This document shows, piece after piece, positions 20,159 to 29,086 of a stretch of 64,000 nt of DNA (positions are counted from its first letter, which is position 1; the number at the start of each line of letters is the position of its first letter). Below the pieces are notes generated by a model. That model was not told the DNA's origin, did no database searches, and saw only the letters and a program-made list of their open reading frames with translations. The DNA lies in contig NZ_JAKWBL010000001.1 in NCBI RefSeq assembly GCF_022513635.1, forward strand, positions 310,001 to 374,000, written 5' to 3'. The stretch comes from Paraniabella ginsengisoli (GTDB taxonomy: Bacteria; Bacteroidota; Bacteroidia; Chitinophagales; Chitinophagaceae). Position numbers and translations under genes: made by a program.

Positions 20159-20698
20159 TTACTTTTCATAGATTATCTGCACGACACCGGACTTGAAAGG
20201 GTTAACCTTCGACAACTTAAAATTGATCCTTTCTTTCAGGTTTTCAAACAACGGTTTGCCAGCGCCTAATGCCGTTGGGTGAACAGAAATTCTGTACACA
20301 TCTATCAGATCAAGATCTATAAATGTTTTGATCAATCTTGCACCACCATAGAGCCAGATGTCTTTGCCGGGTTGCTGCCTGATCTCATTCACTTTTTCTG
20401 CAATGCCCGAATCGATATATGTAGCGTTATTATCCTGCTTAGTTTTACTGGAGAAAACATATTTCTTTTTGGAATGGATAGCTGACCAGAAAGATTTTTC
20501 TCCCATTGCCGCATCTGCTTCCGGTTGAAAATTTCCCCACATATCATAGCTTACGCTGCCGTAAAAAATCGTATCAATGCCCGAAAGAAAACCTTCAAAG
20601 TCCATATCGTCATCCATAATACACCAGTCAATTTCTCCGTTTGGTCCTTCTATAAATCCATCAAGTGTTGTAGCGAGGTCTAGAATAATTTTTTTCAT
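20159..20698 (-). CDS. dihydrofolate reductase-family protein (RibD C-terminal domain)
   Basis: NADPH-dependent reductase fold of the RibD_C/DHFR type; the true substrate of these single-domain proteins is mostly unknown. Motifs seen are the N-terminal LATTLDGFIEGPNGEIDW, YGSVSYDMWGNF, and the nucleotide-binding IWLYGGARLIKTFIDLDL followed by PTALGAGKPLF. Start MKKIILDLATTLD is preferred to an upstream in-frame Met 12 codons earlier. A second, distantly related family member lies at 25432-25965. It is 51 nt downstream of the UvrA-like gene on the same strand, so the two may be co-transcribed. Confidence 0.88.
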   Translation of the reverse strand: MKKIILDLATTLDGFIEGPNGEIDWCIMDDDMDFEGFLSGIDTIFYGSVSYDMWGNFQPEADAAMGEKSFWSAIHSKKKYVFSSKTKQDNNATYIDSGIAEKVNEIRQQPGKDIWLYGGARLIKTFIDLDLIDVYRISVHPTALGAGKPLFENLKERINFKLSKVNPFKSGVVQIIYEK

Positions 20699-20749
20699 TT
20701 TTACTTTTTGTAATGTGTATTGTTTTCTTTTCAAAATAAAATACGGCGA

Positions 20750-22999
20750 TCATTTAGTAAGATGTTTCTTTAAATATTCACCTGTTACAGAAGACGTGTT
20801 TTGCAGCAGTTCTGTAACAGTACCTTCAAATATTAATGTGCCTCCATATTTCCCTGCTCCAGGGCCAATATCGATAATCCAGTCGGCTTGCGATATGATG
20901 TCAAGGTTGTGTTCTATCACAATTAATGTATTGCCTTTGTCAACAAGCCTGTTAAGTATTTTCATTAGTCTTTCCGTATCAGATGGGTGCAAGCCAGTGC
21001 TTGGTTCGTCGAGCACTAAAATATGGTTTTCCTTTTTCAATTCCTTCGCTAGCTTCAGTCGTTGTCTTTCGCCGCCTGAAAAACTGTTAAGCCGTTGTCA
21101 AGTGTTAAATAGCCAAGGCCCAGGTCAGTAAGCAGCTGAAGTTGCTTTACAAATTCTTGTTCTTCAAAAAAGATTGTGCTTCTTCTACGGTTAGCCGCAT
21201 CACTTCGGCAATGTTTTTTCTCTTGTAGCGATATTTTAATACATTGGGATCAAACCCGCTTCCGTTGCATACTTCACAGGGTTCTTCCACATCTTCCATA
21301 AAGGCAAGATCAATCTTATCAATTCCCAGTCCTTTGCAATTGGGGCAAGCGCCTTCACTATTACGACTAAAAAATTTATCACTTACATTATTTGCATGTG
21401 CAAAGAGCCGCCTTATGGTATCTGAAATTGAAAAGTAAGTAAGCAGGTTGGCGCGTGCACTGCCTGCAATCGCCGACTGATCTATAAGGTTCACTTCGGG
21501 AAATTGTGCTGGAAGTACTTTAGTGATTAGCGTACTTTTTCCTGAACCGGCAACACCGGTAACTACTGTCAGGTTTTGTTTTGGGATGCCTACCGTTATA
21601 TTTTTTAAGTTGAAAATGGTTGCATTTTTGATGGTGATAAATGTCTCTCTGTTGCGAGGCTGACGATTGTATGATCTCTTTCCTGAAAAGTAATTACCTG
21701 TTTTGCTATCAGATTTTTTTAAACCGGCAAAGGATCCTTCGTAAATAATTTCACCACCGTTAACTCCCGATAAAGGACCCATGTCAACAATATGATCGGC
21801 TAGTTTGATCAGGTCCGGGTCATGCTCTACAATCAGTACAGTATTTCCTTTACCCTTGATTTGCCTGATGATATGAGAAATATTGTCCAGGTCTTTGGGA
21901 TGCAGGCCAATGCTGGGTTCATCAAAAATGTATAAAAGATCTTCAAGGCTGTTGCCGAGATGGCGTACCATCTTGATACGTTGCGATTCGCCGCCAGAAA
22001 GTGTGTTTGTAGTTCGATCTAGCGTTAGGTATTGAAGCCCGATGTTGACAATATTGGTTAATTTTTTTATTAACTCTTGAAGGATTGTCTCCAGTGATTT
22101 TGAAGATAAGGATTGTATAAAAGCAAGTAATTCATCAATAGGTAATGCAGAACAGTCGGCGATATTTTTGTTTTTAATTTTGCAGGAAAGAATTTTCTCA
22201 TTCAACCTTTTTCCATTGCATATTGGACAGGTTACGCTGACAACAACTTTTTTCCTCGATTCTTTATGTGTGTTACTTTCTTTTGATTCCTTCTTTAAAA
22301 ATCCTTTTTCGATCCGGGGATGACACCTTCATACTTAACTGTTTTTCCCCATTCTCTTCCAGTGTGTTTGGGTTTATGTTCTTCCGAATATAAGAGCAGC
22401 TCCCATTCCTGCTTTGTGTAGTTCTTTAATTTTTTATCGTTGTCGAAATAGCCTGAATAAACATAGCGTGTCCAACGCCAGCCGCCGGGTTGAAAAGTTG
22501 GAAACCGTATGGCCCCTTCGTTTAAAGACTTTTCTTTATTGATCAGTGCATCCACATTTATTTTTTGTACATAACCCAAACCTTCGCAGTTGGGGCACAT
22601 GCCCTGCGGATTATTAAAAGAAAATACATTGGAATAACCTACGAAAGGCGCTCCCATGCGCGAGAATAACAGGCGCAGCGATGCATATACATCTGTAGCG
22701 GTACCTACCGTAGACCGCACATTGCCGCCAAGTCTTTTTTGATTGATGATAACCGGAACATTGAGGTGTTCAATTTTGTCGACATCGGCAACTCCCAAGT
22801 GCATAAGACGATTTCTAACAAAACTGTTTTGCGTTTCGTTTATCTGACGTTGCGCTTCGGCGCCAATTGTTTCAAAAACCAGGGACGATTTTCCGGAACC
22901 GGAAACACCGGTAAAAACAGTAATGTTGTTTTTAGGAATTTCCAGGGATATGTTTTTAAGATTATTTTGCCGGGCGCCTGTTATTTTTATCGCTTTCAT
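20750..22999 (-). CDS. short UvrA-like ABC ATPase (UvrA2 type), three frameshifts
   Basis: Double ABC ATPase of the excinuclease UvrA family, about 750 residues joined versus about 940 for housekeeping UvrA. It shows Walker A motifs [10 protein letters not shown] and [16 protein letters not shown] signatures [15 protein letters not shown] and [15 protein letters not shown], and zinc-type Cys pairs ([24 protein letters not shown]). Frame is lost at the plus-strand T5 (22305-22309), A6 (21166-21171) and TT (21087-21088); one base at each restores the conserved sequence. Short UvrA paralogues have been linked to drug tolerance (DrrC-like) rather than canonical repair. That role is inferred, helped by nearby DHFR-like and AAC(3)-like genes. 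Confidence 0.88.
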
Positions 23000-23193
23000 A
23001 TTCAGATTTTAGAGCATTACCTGCCATTATTTTTTTTACAGTATACAGGAACATGGGCTGTATGAGATCGGGAAATTTATTAATTAAAAACAGGAATGAA
23101 ACAGCTAAGTCTGTGCCGGAATCTTAAAACCAGCAAGTGTATTCAAAAAGAGGTGACTTAGATAAGCATTGCCGCATCTTTATATAAGAGCGA

Positions 23194-23652
23194 TCAAATT
23201 TTTTTCTTATCAAGATTGTATGCAAAATGCACTACTGATTCTTCAGCCGAGGGTTGTGTTGAGCGGTAAAATTCTATAGCATAATCATCAGCCTTATCTG
23301 CCTGCACAAAAACTTCTGCATATCCTTTTTCCTTGCAGTATTCATTGGTGAAAGTAATAAGTGCTTTACCTATTCCTTGACGCTGGTATTTCGTTAATAC
23401 AGCCAGATCGTAAATATAAGCCAGTGGTTTTTCCAAATAATATTGATCAAGAGTATAAACCGTTAAGCCGCCGATAATTTTATCTTCACGCTTTGCTACT
23501 ATTGCAAAAAAGGTATCGCTGCCTAGCAATTTTTGTAAATGCATTTTCGATGGACTGATAAAACCAGGCATGTCAAAAACAATTGCAAAAACTGAAATTA
23601 ATTCTTCCAGATCTTTAAGACCTATTATTATATTGATTTCTGTTCTATTCAT
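23194..23652 (-). CDS. GNAT acetyltransferase resembling AAC(3)-I aminoglycoside acetyltransferases
   Basis: GNAT-fold enzyme that transfers acetyl from acetyl-CoA. The core AYIYDLAVLTKYQRQGIGKAL contains the pyrophosphate-binding Q/R-x-x-G-x-G/A loop. The surrounding YIYDLAV, FVQADKADDYAIEFY and VVHFAYNLD segments match the AAC(3)-I family by memory of its sequence. Length, 152 residues, fits AAC(3)-I. It lies 195 nt from the UvrA-like gene on the same strand. Aminoglycoside acetylation is a reasonable prediction but unproved; many chromosomal relatives have unknown substrates. Confidence 0.8.
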   Translation of the reverse strand: MNRTEINIIIGLKDLEELISVFAIVFDMPGFISPSKMHLQKLLGSDTFFAIVAKREDKIIGGLTVYTLDQYYLEKPLAYIYDLAVLTKYQRQGIGKALITFTNEYCKEKGYAEVFVQADKADDYAIEFYRSTQPSAEESVVHFAYNLDKKKI

Positions 23653-23956
23653 GTTGAATATTTAATTCCTACTTTAAAAATCTAATAAAAACACGTTACC
23701 GAATTTAATACAAAAGATGAATACGCCACCGCTGTTTGACATTGATGTCAATCAATCGTTACACAGTTTTAGTTTTTCTTTTGGCAGAGAAGGTTTAAAT
23801 TTGCTGTTATGAGAATGACAGTGATGTTATAATATCCTTCCCGCTTTCTAAAGCAATGCACCTATTTATTACGGTGCCAATTACTATTACACAATATTAT
23901 TTTATGTATCATTCACAGTGCAATAGCTACTGCACTGCGGTTTAATATTTAACGTT
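23653..23956. promoter_or_regulatory. divergent intergenic region between AAC(3)-like and PhyH genes
   Basis: Holds a TAAATTTG -7-like box on the plus strand at 23796-23803, 150 nt before the PhyH start. A short hairpin CAGTGCA/TGCACTG at 23916-23937 lies just before that start. Nothing else is recognisable in these 304 bp. Confidence 0.4.
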
Positions 23957-24736
23957 ATGTCAGATATTTTAAGTAAAACACAGGTAGAGCATTTTATTAC
24001 AGAAGGGTTTGTTAGTATTGATAATGCATTTACTACACAAACAGCAAATGAAGTTGTGAGCAGGTTATGGAAGGATATTCCGTTTGACCGCTATGATCCC
24101 GAAAGCTGGACTGAACCGGTTGTTCGCTTAGGGATGTACTCAGAAAAGGCATTTTTAGATTCTATAAATACGCCTCGGTTGCATACTGCATTCGATCAAT
24201 TGGTCGGCGCTGATAAGTGGTTGCCTTGCCAAAGCGTAGGCGCTTTTCCTGTCAGGTTTCCTTCAGATAAATTGCCGAACGACACCGGTAAACATGTGGA
24301 TGCTGGTTTTCCGGGCGAAGACCCAGGCAACTATTTTGAATGGCGTGTTAATGTACGGTCTAAAGGCAGGGCTTTGTTGATGTTGGTTCTGTATTCGGAT
24401 GTAAGTGACAATGATGCTCCAACAATTATTTACAAAAAATCGCACACAGATATCGCCAGGATATTAAGCAAGGAAGGTAGTTCCGGGCTTTCATTTATGG
24501 AGCTTGCAGCAAGGGCAAATGATCTTCCAGATCGTGAAGAAGCATTTGCAACCGGCAAAGCCGGTACTGTGTATTTATGTCATCCCTTTCTGGTGCATGC
24601 CGCACAGGCACATACAGGAAGTACACCCAAGTTTATGGCCCAGCCACCTTTGTTATTGAAGAATGAATTAACAATTAATGGGATTAATAATAAGCTCACG
24701 CCAATTGAACAAGCGATTCGATCAGCGTTGGGATAA
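23957..24736 (+). CDS. phytanoyl-CoA dioxygenase (PhyH) family oxygenase
   Basis: Fe(II)/2-oxoglutarate-dependent oxygenase fold. The metal triad is visible as HVDAGF (His and Asp, near residue 113) and a distal His in YLCHPFLVHAAQAHTG; an Arg or Lys for 2-oxoglutarate should follow, possibly the Lys of TPKFMAQ. Length, 259 residues, is typical. It stands alone on the plus strand between minus-strand accessory genes and has its own terminator. Substrate unknown; bacterial members act on small metabolites and natural products. It sits at the left edge of the cassette-like region and shows no cassette boundary repeats itself. Confidence 0.85.
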   Translation: MSDILSKTQVEHFITEGFVSIDNAFTTQTANEVVSRLWKDIPFDRYDPESWTEPVVRLGMYSEKAFLDSINTPRLHTAFDQLVGADKWLPCQSVGAFPVRFPSDKLPNDTGKHVDAGFPGEDPGNYFEWRVNVRSKGRALLMLVLYSDVSDNDAPTIIYKKSHTDIARILSKEGSSGLSFMELAARANDLPDREEAFATGKAGTVYLCHPFLVHAAQAHTGSTPKFMAQPPLLLKNELTINGINNKLTPIEQAIRSALG

Positions 24737-24756
24737 ATTAAACTTTTGTTTTAAGA

Positions 24757-24787
24757 AAGAGGTTGTTCATTGAGCAGCCTCTTTTTT
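24757..24787 (+). terminator. intrinsic terminator after the PhyH gene
   Basis: AAAGAGGTTGTTCA pairs with TGAGCAGCCTCTTT (two G-T pairs) and runs into a T6 tract, 20 nt after the stop. Confidence 0.85.
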
Positions 24788-24819
24788 GTGTGAAGCAAAG
24801 ATTTCACATTTTTGGGCTT

Positions 24820-24909
24820 CTATCCAATCAACTGTTTTAACTCGCCATCATTCGCCTTTGATTGTGCTGGACCTTCTCTTGCAATTTCAAAATTCCAACC
24901 TGTGTTCAT
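24820..24909 (-). pseudogene. 29-codon ORF overlapping the DUF4180 stop, possible reductase remnant
   Basis: The ATG overlaps the DUF4180 TGA as ATGA, and 29 codons follow (MNTGWNFEIAREG ... LKQLIG). The ending resembles the C-terminus of NAD(P)H-binding SDR/NmrA proteins, which often close with a LIGRPTTP-like tail. It could be a cassette remnant or chance. Very uncertain. Confidence 0.25.
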
Positions 24910-25268
24910 TTATCTGACAATACTTTTATTGCTTCCGATTGAGAGGCTACAAAGTTGATTTGTCTGCCCTTATTACTTTCATAAATAAAGTCATTTAAGC
25001 TCTTGCTTTTAAATTTAGAAAAATCTCCAACAATTATCAACGGCATCTGATATTGTGCAAATTTTTGAAGTATATCTCCAGCGATTTTGGTTTTTAAATC
25101 AAAAAAGTCTGGAGTGATGTTCTTTTCGTGTATAATGATTTCATTAAATCCTTGATAATATAGATTCCCCAATAAATCTAACCCGTCTTCGATAGTTCTT
25201 AAAATTATTTTATCCGTGATAATTTCGGCTATTTTTATGTAGTTTATACTATGGGTTTCAATTTTCAT
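24906..25268 (-). CDS. DUF4180 domain protein
   Basis: Small conserved protein of unknown function. Family-typical sequence is seen in EDGLDLLGNLYYQGFNEIII, TPDFFDLKTKIAGDILQKF, VGDFSKFKSKSLNDFIYES and GRQINFVASQSEAIKVL. Length, 120 residues, is full for the family. It is a frequent accessory gene in Bacteroidota. It lies at the left end of the candidate cassette array, downstream (on the minus strand) of an attC-like site at 25306-25424, consistent with being a mobile cassette gene. No frameshift. Confidence 0.85.
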   Translation of the reverse strand: MKIETHSINYIKIAEIITDKIILRTIEDGLDLLGNLYYQGFNEIIIHEKNITPDFFDLKTKIAGDILQKFAQYQMPLIIVGDFSKFKSKSLNDFIYESNKGRQINFVASQSEAIKVLSDK

Positions 25269-25305
25269 TTTGTCTGTTCTTTATTTTAGCACAGTCGTTA
25301 CAATG

Positions 25306-25424
25306 ACCGTTAATGTTTTTCAGCTTGGTGATGTGGCAGATAATCGAAGCGCAAAACCCGGTTTTATTATTAAAGTTCAATGAAACTTCCGTTCAGTTAT
25401 GTAACAAGCACCGATGTTAGCGGT
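25306..25424. other. weak attC-like recombination site candidate
   Basis: Imperfectly complementary ends ACCGTTAATG (25306-25315) and GTTAGCGGT (25416-25424) enclose TTGGTGATG and an ACAAGCACC arm. The sequence shares GTTAGC and T-T-G-G-T/C-G-A-T-G words with the sites at 26808-26894 and 27927-28070, but pairing is weak. Confidence 0.35.
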
Positions 25425-25431
25425 TTGTTGT

Positions 25432-25965
25432 TTATTTTTTCCGCTTGTAATGCAGTTGTGTCAATCCCGTATCAAATGTTTTGACTTGGATAAGTTCAAG
25501 TACTTGTTCCGGCCTTCCGTCTTTAAAAAGTCTTGTTCCATTACCTAATAAAACAGGGATAACCGAAATTATAAGCTCGTCTATTAAATCGTGTTTCAAT
25601 AGTTCATTTATTACTTCTGCACCACCGTCACAATAAATATTTTTTCCTTTTTCAGACTTTAGTCGTTTCACTAACTCGGTTATGTTTCCTGTATAGAAGA
25701 TTGTTCTACCGACTTGAGGCCTTTCAGTTCTTGTTATGACATAAACATCCCGTTGTCCGTTGTCGTAGTGAGATGGTCCGATTTCTTTAAGTACATAGTC
25801 ATAGGTTCTTCTGCCAATAATTACAGAGTCAATTGTGTTTGTAAATTTTGTATAACCATAGTCTTCGCCTTCCTTTTCAACGAGTTTTAAGAAACTAAGG
25901 TCGTCATTTGGTTTTGCAATGTAACCGTCCAAACTTGTTGCAATGAAAAGTGACATTTTTCGCAT
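25432..25965 (-). CDS. dihydrofolate reductase-family protein (YwjB/RibD_C-like)
   Basis: Single-domain RibD_C/DHFR-fold protein, NADPH-linked by family. Seen are the N-terminal LFIATSLDGYIAKPNDDLSF, IIGRRTYDYVL, IYCDGGAEVINELLKHDLID and VIPVLLGNGTRLF. Length, 177 residues, is standard and the gene is intact. It is 72 nt downstream of the AraC-type regulator on the same strand, which suggests that the two form one unit, perhaps one mobile cassette. Its sequence differs clearly from the relative at 20159-20698, so it is not a recent duplicate. Biological substrate unknown. Confidence 0.88.
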   Translation of the reverse strand: MRKMSLFIATSLDGYIAKPNDDLSFLKLVEKEGEDYGYTKFTNTIDSVIIGRRTYDYVLKEIGPSHYDNGQRDVYVITRTERPQVGRTIFYTGNITELVKRLKSEKGKNIYCDGGAEVINELLKHDLIDELIISVIPVLLGNGTRLFKDGRPEQVLELIQVKTFDTGLTQLHYKRKK

Positions 25966-26037
25966 CTGTTTTAAATTTTAATGTTTCCACAAAATTACTT
26001 TTCGGCAACCATTCGTACTTTGTAAAAATGCGACAAA

Positions 26038-26775
26038 TTAAAAAAGTAGTGATGGTGGAAGCCCTGTCTTTTGCTTGATTTCATTGCTAAGATGTGAATG
26101 ATCGTAATAGCCACACTCAAATGCAATATCTAATAAGCTACGGTTTTGATTTGATTGTTTGATTAAACTCAAAGCATTCTGAAAACGAATAATGTTTAAA
26201 TATTCTTTTGGGGATAAGCCAATGAGCTTTTTAAAATTTCGCTCTAATTGTCTTACCGTAATAAAATTTCGTTTTGCTAGATCGGAAATGCTGATTTGTC
26301 CGTTTGTTGAGTGTATGTCGTTGATAACTGATTGTAACGGATTGATTTTACTTTTTATTCTTTCTGAAAAGTAATGGTCAAAATAATTGAATGGATTGAC
26401 AAATGTTTTATCGACATTAAATGAATTGGATTTTTCAAATTCAACGGTGTCGTTAATCAACACATTTTGTGACGTATAGCTATAAAAATTTGCAAAAGTT
26501 GCAGGTTTCAGGCACGCACCTATTAAATGCGTATGGGTATCAATAAAGCTGTCTTTAAATGAAGTCATTGCGCCAACTATGTAAGTTTTCCCAAATTCCA
26601 TTATAGCCGATCCGTTGTCGGTCAAGCAAGTGTCTCCTAAATTAATTACTACACCAGCACAGCCATCTGGAAAAACACGTTCCCATTGTCTTTCAACTTC
26701 ATTTCCTATCAGTTCCCAATAAAAATGAATATAGGGCTCTAATTCTTTGTAAGGTTTAATTTTTTTGTAGTTCAT
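26038..26775 (-). CDS. AraC family transcriptional regulator
   Basis: DNA-binding regulator with an N-terminal sensor domain (YKELEPYIHFYWELIG, of the DUF6597 type) and a C-terminal HTH_18 domain. The second helix-turn-helix contains LLDIAFECGYYDHSHLSNEI, with the preceding recognition region ISDLAKRNFITVRQLERNFK. Length, 245 residues, is typical. The gene precedes the DHFR-like reductase and may control it. Its start is about 30 nt downstream of the attC-like site at 26808-26894, where cassette genes usually begin. Effector unknown. Confidence 0.9.
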   Translation of the reverse strand: MNYKKIKPYKELEPYIHFYWELIGNEVERQWERVFPDGCAGVVINLGDTCLTDNGSAIMEFGKTYIVGAMTSFKDSFIDTHTHLIGACLKPATFANFYSYTSQNVLINDTVEFEKSNSFNVDKTFVNPFNYFDHYFSERIKSKINPLQSVINDIHSTNGQISISDLAKRNFITVRQLERNFKKLIGLSPKEYLNIIRFQNALSLIKQSNQNRSLLDIAFECGYYDHSHLSNEIKQKTGLPPSLLF

Positions 26776-26807
26776 TGGTTTCTGAGATGTCGTTCGTTAC
26801 AATGATC

Positions 26808-26894
26808 ACCAACGTCCTCCGTATTGGCGATGATAGAATTCCTGCCCGTTGAGTTTTTCACTTTCGCCCCGCTTTTGGCAATACCTTGTTAGCC
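26808..26894. other. attC-like site between AraC and HEPN-like genes
   Basis: GTATTG (26821-26826) pairs with CAATAC (26879-26884), flanked by ACCAACG and TTGTTAGCC cores. Internal words GGCGATGA and CCGTTGAGTTTT recur in the site at 27927-28070. Size, about 87 bp, suits an integron attC. Confidence 0.5.
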
Positions 26895-26899
26895 ACAGT

Positions 26900-27919
26900 T
26901 TATATTGTCAATTCGTTAATAATGTAGTCTTTTGTTAATCCATTTTCTCTTGGGTCAAAAACGAACATATCTGTTCTTGAACCTGGTGTCAATTCTATTT
27001 TTGGTATATAAAAGCTTTCTTTACAATCTGTGTAAAGCTTACCTGAAAACAGTTGTTTAATAACAGATGAAAAATGGTTGTCACTTTCAAACATAGTGTA
27101 GGGTCCGAACTTTACGCAATGTAAAATTAGACAAGCGACAACGGCATTTATTGAATTCCACAAGGTTGCCTGATTAAAATTCGCTGTTCTATCGTGTTTA
27201 GTTTTATTGTACGAATTATACCAAAAGAGAGATTGGGTCGGACTTGAGCTGTCCCAGTTTTCAAAAGGACGTATTACGCCTAAGTCAGGACAAGAGATAA
27301 GACTGAATTCAAAATCACTTAAGTACAATTTTTCTTTAAGTCGAACATAATCGTTAGTAGAATAGCCATTTCTCCGTTCAGGCACTCCGCATAGTTTCAG
27401 GTAGTAATTCCAAAAATTTTCAACTTCTGTGCAAGACAGTATAAGTAGCTCTCTTATTTTATGGCTATATGTCTCTTTGGTTATATTATTTGGCTCAACA
27501 AATAAAAAAATTTCATCTAATTTTTGTATAAGAACTCTTATTCCTTGTTCAGATAAATACCGTTCGTGCTCTGTTGTACCAATTGCTTGAATTACATCTG
27601 AATTATAGTAAAGACCAGGTCTCCAAATGCCTTTTACAGAATGCCCAATTTCTATTGTGGAATTTGTAATATTTGTGGCTCCAAAATTCTCAATTACCCA
27701 ATCCTCAAGTGATTTTCCTGTTGTTCTATCATTGTTCTTGGCTTCAACTACTGTCAACCCTATCGAAATTCCTTTGAAGCCACCGTCCCAACCATACAAG
27801 TGAATGTAATGTTCTGTGTCTTCGTAAGCAAAGCCAAGTTTTTGTCTAATATGAACGTGACTATTGGGGTTCCAATTAGGAAGTTTTGTCAGAGTGTTGA
27901 AATATGTGAGAGCTTTCAT
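26900..27919 (-). CDS. unrecognised protein with HEPN-like C-terminal half
   Basis: No family recognised. The C-terminal half is helical and contains FWYNSYNKTKHDRTANF (residues 232-248), a W/Y-N-x-x-K-H-x-R pattern reminiscent of HEPN-type proteins, after a helix RELLILSCTEVENFW. The N-terminal half (about 1-145) looks mixed alpha/beta. The gene is tightly bracketed by a perfect 10-bp inverted pair, GTTAGCCACA at 26888-26897 and TGTGGCTAAC at 27927-27936, as expected for one integron-type cassette. A ribonuclease or defence role is inference from the motif and location only. The gene is intact. Confidence 0.6.
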   Translation of the reverse strand: MKALTYFNTLTKLPNWNPNSHVHIRQKLGFAYEDTEHYIHLYGWDGGFKGISIGLTVVEAKNNDRTTGKSLEDWVIENFGATNITNSTIEIGHSVKGIWRPGLYYNSDVIQAIGTTEHERYLSEQGIRVLIQKLDEIFLFVEPNNITKETYSHKIRELLILSCTEVENFWNYYLKLCGVPERRNGYSTNDYVRLKEKLYLSDFEFSLISCPDLGVIRPFENWDSSSPTQSLFWYNSYNKTKHDRTANFNQATLWNSINAVVACLILHCVKFGPYTMFESDNHFSSVIKQLFSGKLYTDCKESFYIPKIELTPGSRTDMFVFDPRENGLTKDYIINELTI

Positions 27920-27926
27920 TTTAAAT

Positions 27927-28070
27927 TGTGGCTAACGAACAGGTATTTGCGATGAGGCGGAAATCTATGTTCTTCCGTTGAGTTTTGTACCAAAGTTAAA
28001 TAGAAGTTCCGAAGTTGAGCACTTGTTCGTCAGCCGCCTTATTGCAAATACCATGTGCTTGTTGCACAAC
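27927..28070. other. attC-like site with strong stem
   Basis: GGTATTTGCGATGAGGCGG (27942-27960) pairs with CCGCCTTATTGCAAATACC (28034-28052) at 17 of 19 positions. An outer core TGTGGCTAACGAA begins the site and CTTGTTGCAC ends it. About 144 bp in all, close to Vibrio repeat length. It contains CCGTTGAGTTTT, shared with 26808-26894. Confidence 0.6.
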
Positions 28071-28225
28071 TTAACCCAGAATGAATATGTCAAAACAAAC
28101 GCCTTTTCAATTAAATATTTGGGTTTAAAAATAAAATAAAATTCATTTATTCAACTCTGAAGCGTTATAATCCTGTTTTTATTCATCTTCCTTTTTTGCT
28201 TCCCAGTTGCGCAACAGCCAACCAT
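28061..28225. other. gene-less cassette-like segment
   Basis: Starts GTTGCACAACT and ends with AGTTGCGCAAC (28205-28215), reverse complements at 10 of 11 positions. No ORF or recognisable feature lies inside. Together with the adjacent attC-like site it accounts for the gap 27920-28250. Confidence 0.4.
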
Positions 28226-28250
28226 GTTAGCAGCCGTATTACAGTGTTTG

Positions 28251-29048
28251 TCAACTACCAATTTTCCCATATCGTTGATAGTCTGAAAAATACAGAACAA
28301 TTTTCTTCCCGTTTTTTATGTAGGGGTAGAAAAGTTCATATTTTCCGTCACTCGCACTAAATCTCACTTTGTCAAGATTTTTATAAAAAACATTGTCTAA
28401 GTAATCTCGTTCTTCTTTTGTTGTCTCTTGAATGAAGTCCTTTTTGATTGGTTGAATTGTGTCATTTACTTTTCCATAATAATCTCTGAAACCTAAAATT
28501 ACTTTTGATTTATCAATGCTGTCAGCAACAATTACAGAAACATATGGAAAGTGTTTGTCTGTCTTTGAATATAGGTCAAGAATATCGTCCGTCTCAGCAA
28601 TCCAATTTTCATTAAATGAATAGTTGAGTAGTTTGTTTGATTTATCTTCATTGTTTTCAACAATTGATTTAGCAGAAGCAATTAGCATACTTTCTTTCTT
28701 TTTAGAAGTTAAATAGTCGCCACCAAATAAAAGTGCAAAAACTATTGGAAAGCTCAATCCGAAAATAATCCCTAATTTTTTAGTTGTCCGTTTTGATTCA
28801 TTCAGTTCATCCTGATTATGCTTTTCTGCAATTCTTGTCAGATTGAACATTACATTAATGATTAATGAACCAAACATTAATGCCAAGATTCCAACAACAC
28901 TTAAGTAAAATGTTTCGGTTAGGTTTTCTCTAAATACTTTCAGACCAAAAACAGTAATGGAAACGAAAACAAAAACCCAATAAACCAAAAGTATTATTGA
29001 AATTATTCCGATTATATTGCTGAGTCGTATTATCGATTTATTGTTCAT
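28251..29048 (-). CDS. unrecognised membrane protein with about three transmembrane segments
   Basis: No family recognised. There are three hydrophobic segments: near residues 9-34 (IIGIISIILLVYWVFVFV), 47-70 (FYLSVVGILALMFGSLIINV) and 90-108 (KLGIIFGLSFPIVFALLFGG). A soluble C-terminal domain of about 150 residues follows, ending in aromatic-rich FYPYIKNGKKIVLYFSDYQRY. The gene is enclosed by an exact 10-bp inverted pair, GTTAGCAGCC (28226-28235) and GGCTGCTAAC (29087-29096), different from the pair around its left neighbour. This is the pattern of separate integron cassettes. Codon use is AT-rich, as in the neighbouring cassette genes. Confidence 0.65.
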   Translation of the reverse strand: MNNKSIIRLSNIIGIISIILLVYWVFVFVSITVFGLKVFRENLTETFYLSVVGILALMFGSLIINVMFNLTRIAEKHNQDELNESKRTTKKLGIIFGLSFPIVFALLFGGDYLTSKKKESMLIASAKSIVENNEDKSNKLLNYSFNENWIAETDDILDLYSKTDKHFPYVSVIVADSIDKSKVILGFRDYYGKVNDTIQPIKKDFIQETTKEERDYLDNVFYKNLDKVRFSASDGKYELFYPYIKNGKKIVLYFSDYQRYGKIGS

Positions 29049-29086
29049 TTGTCTTGAGTAGTTTTTGGTATTAGGGTTCTTAATTT

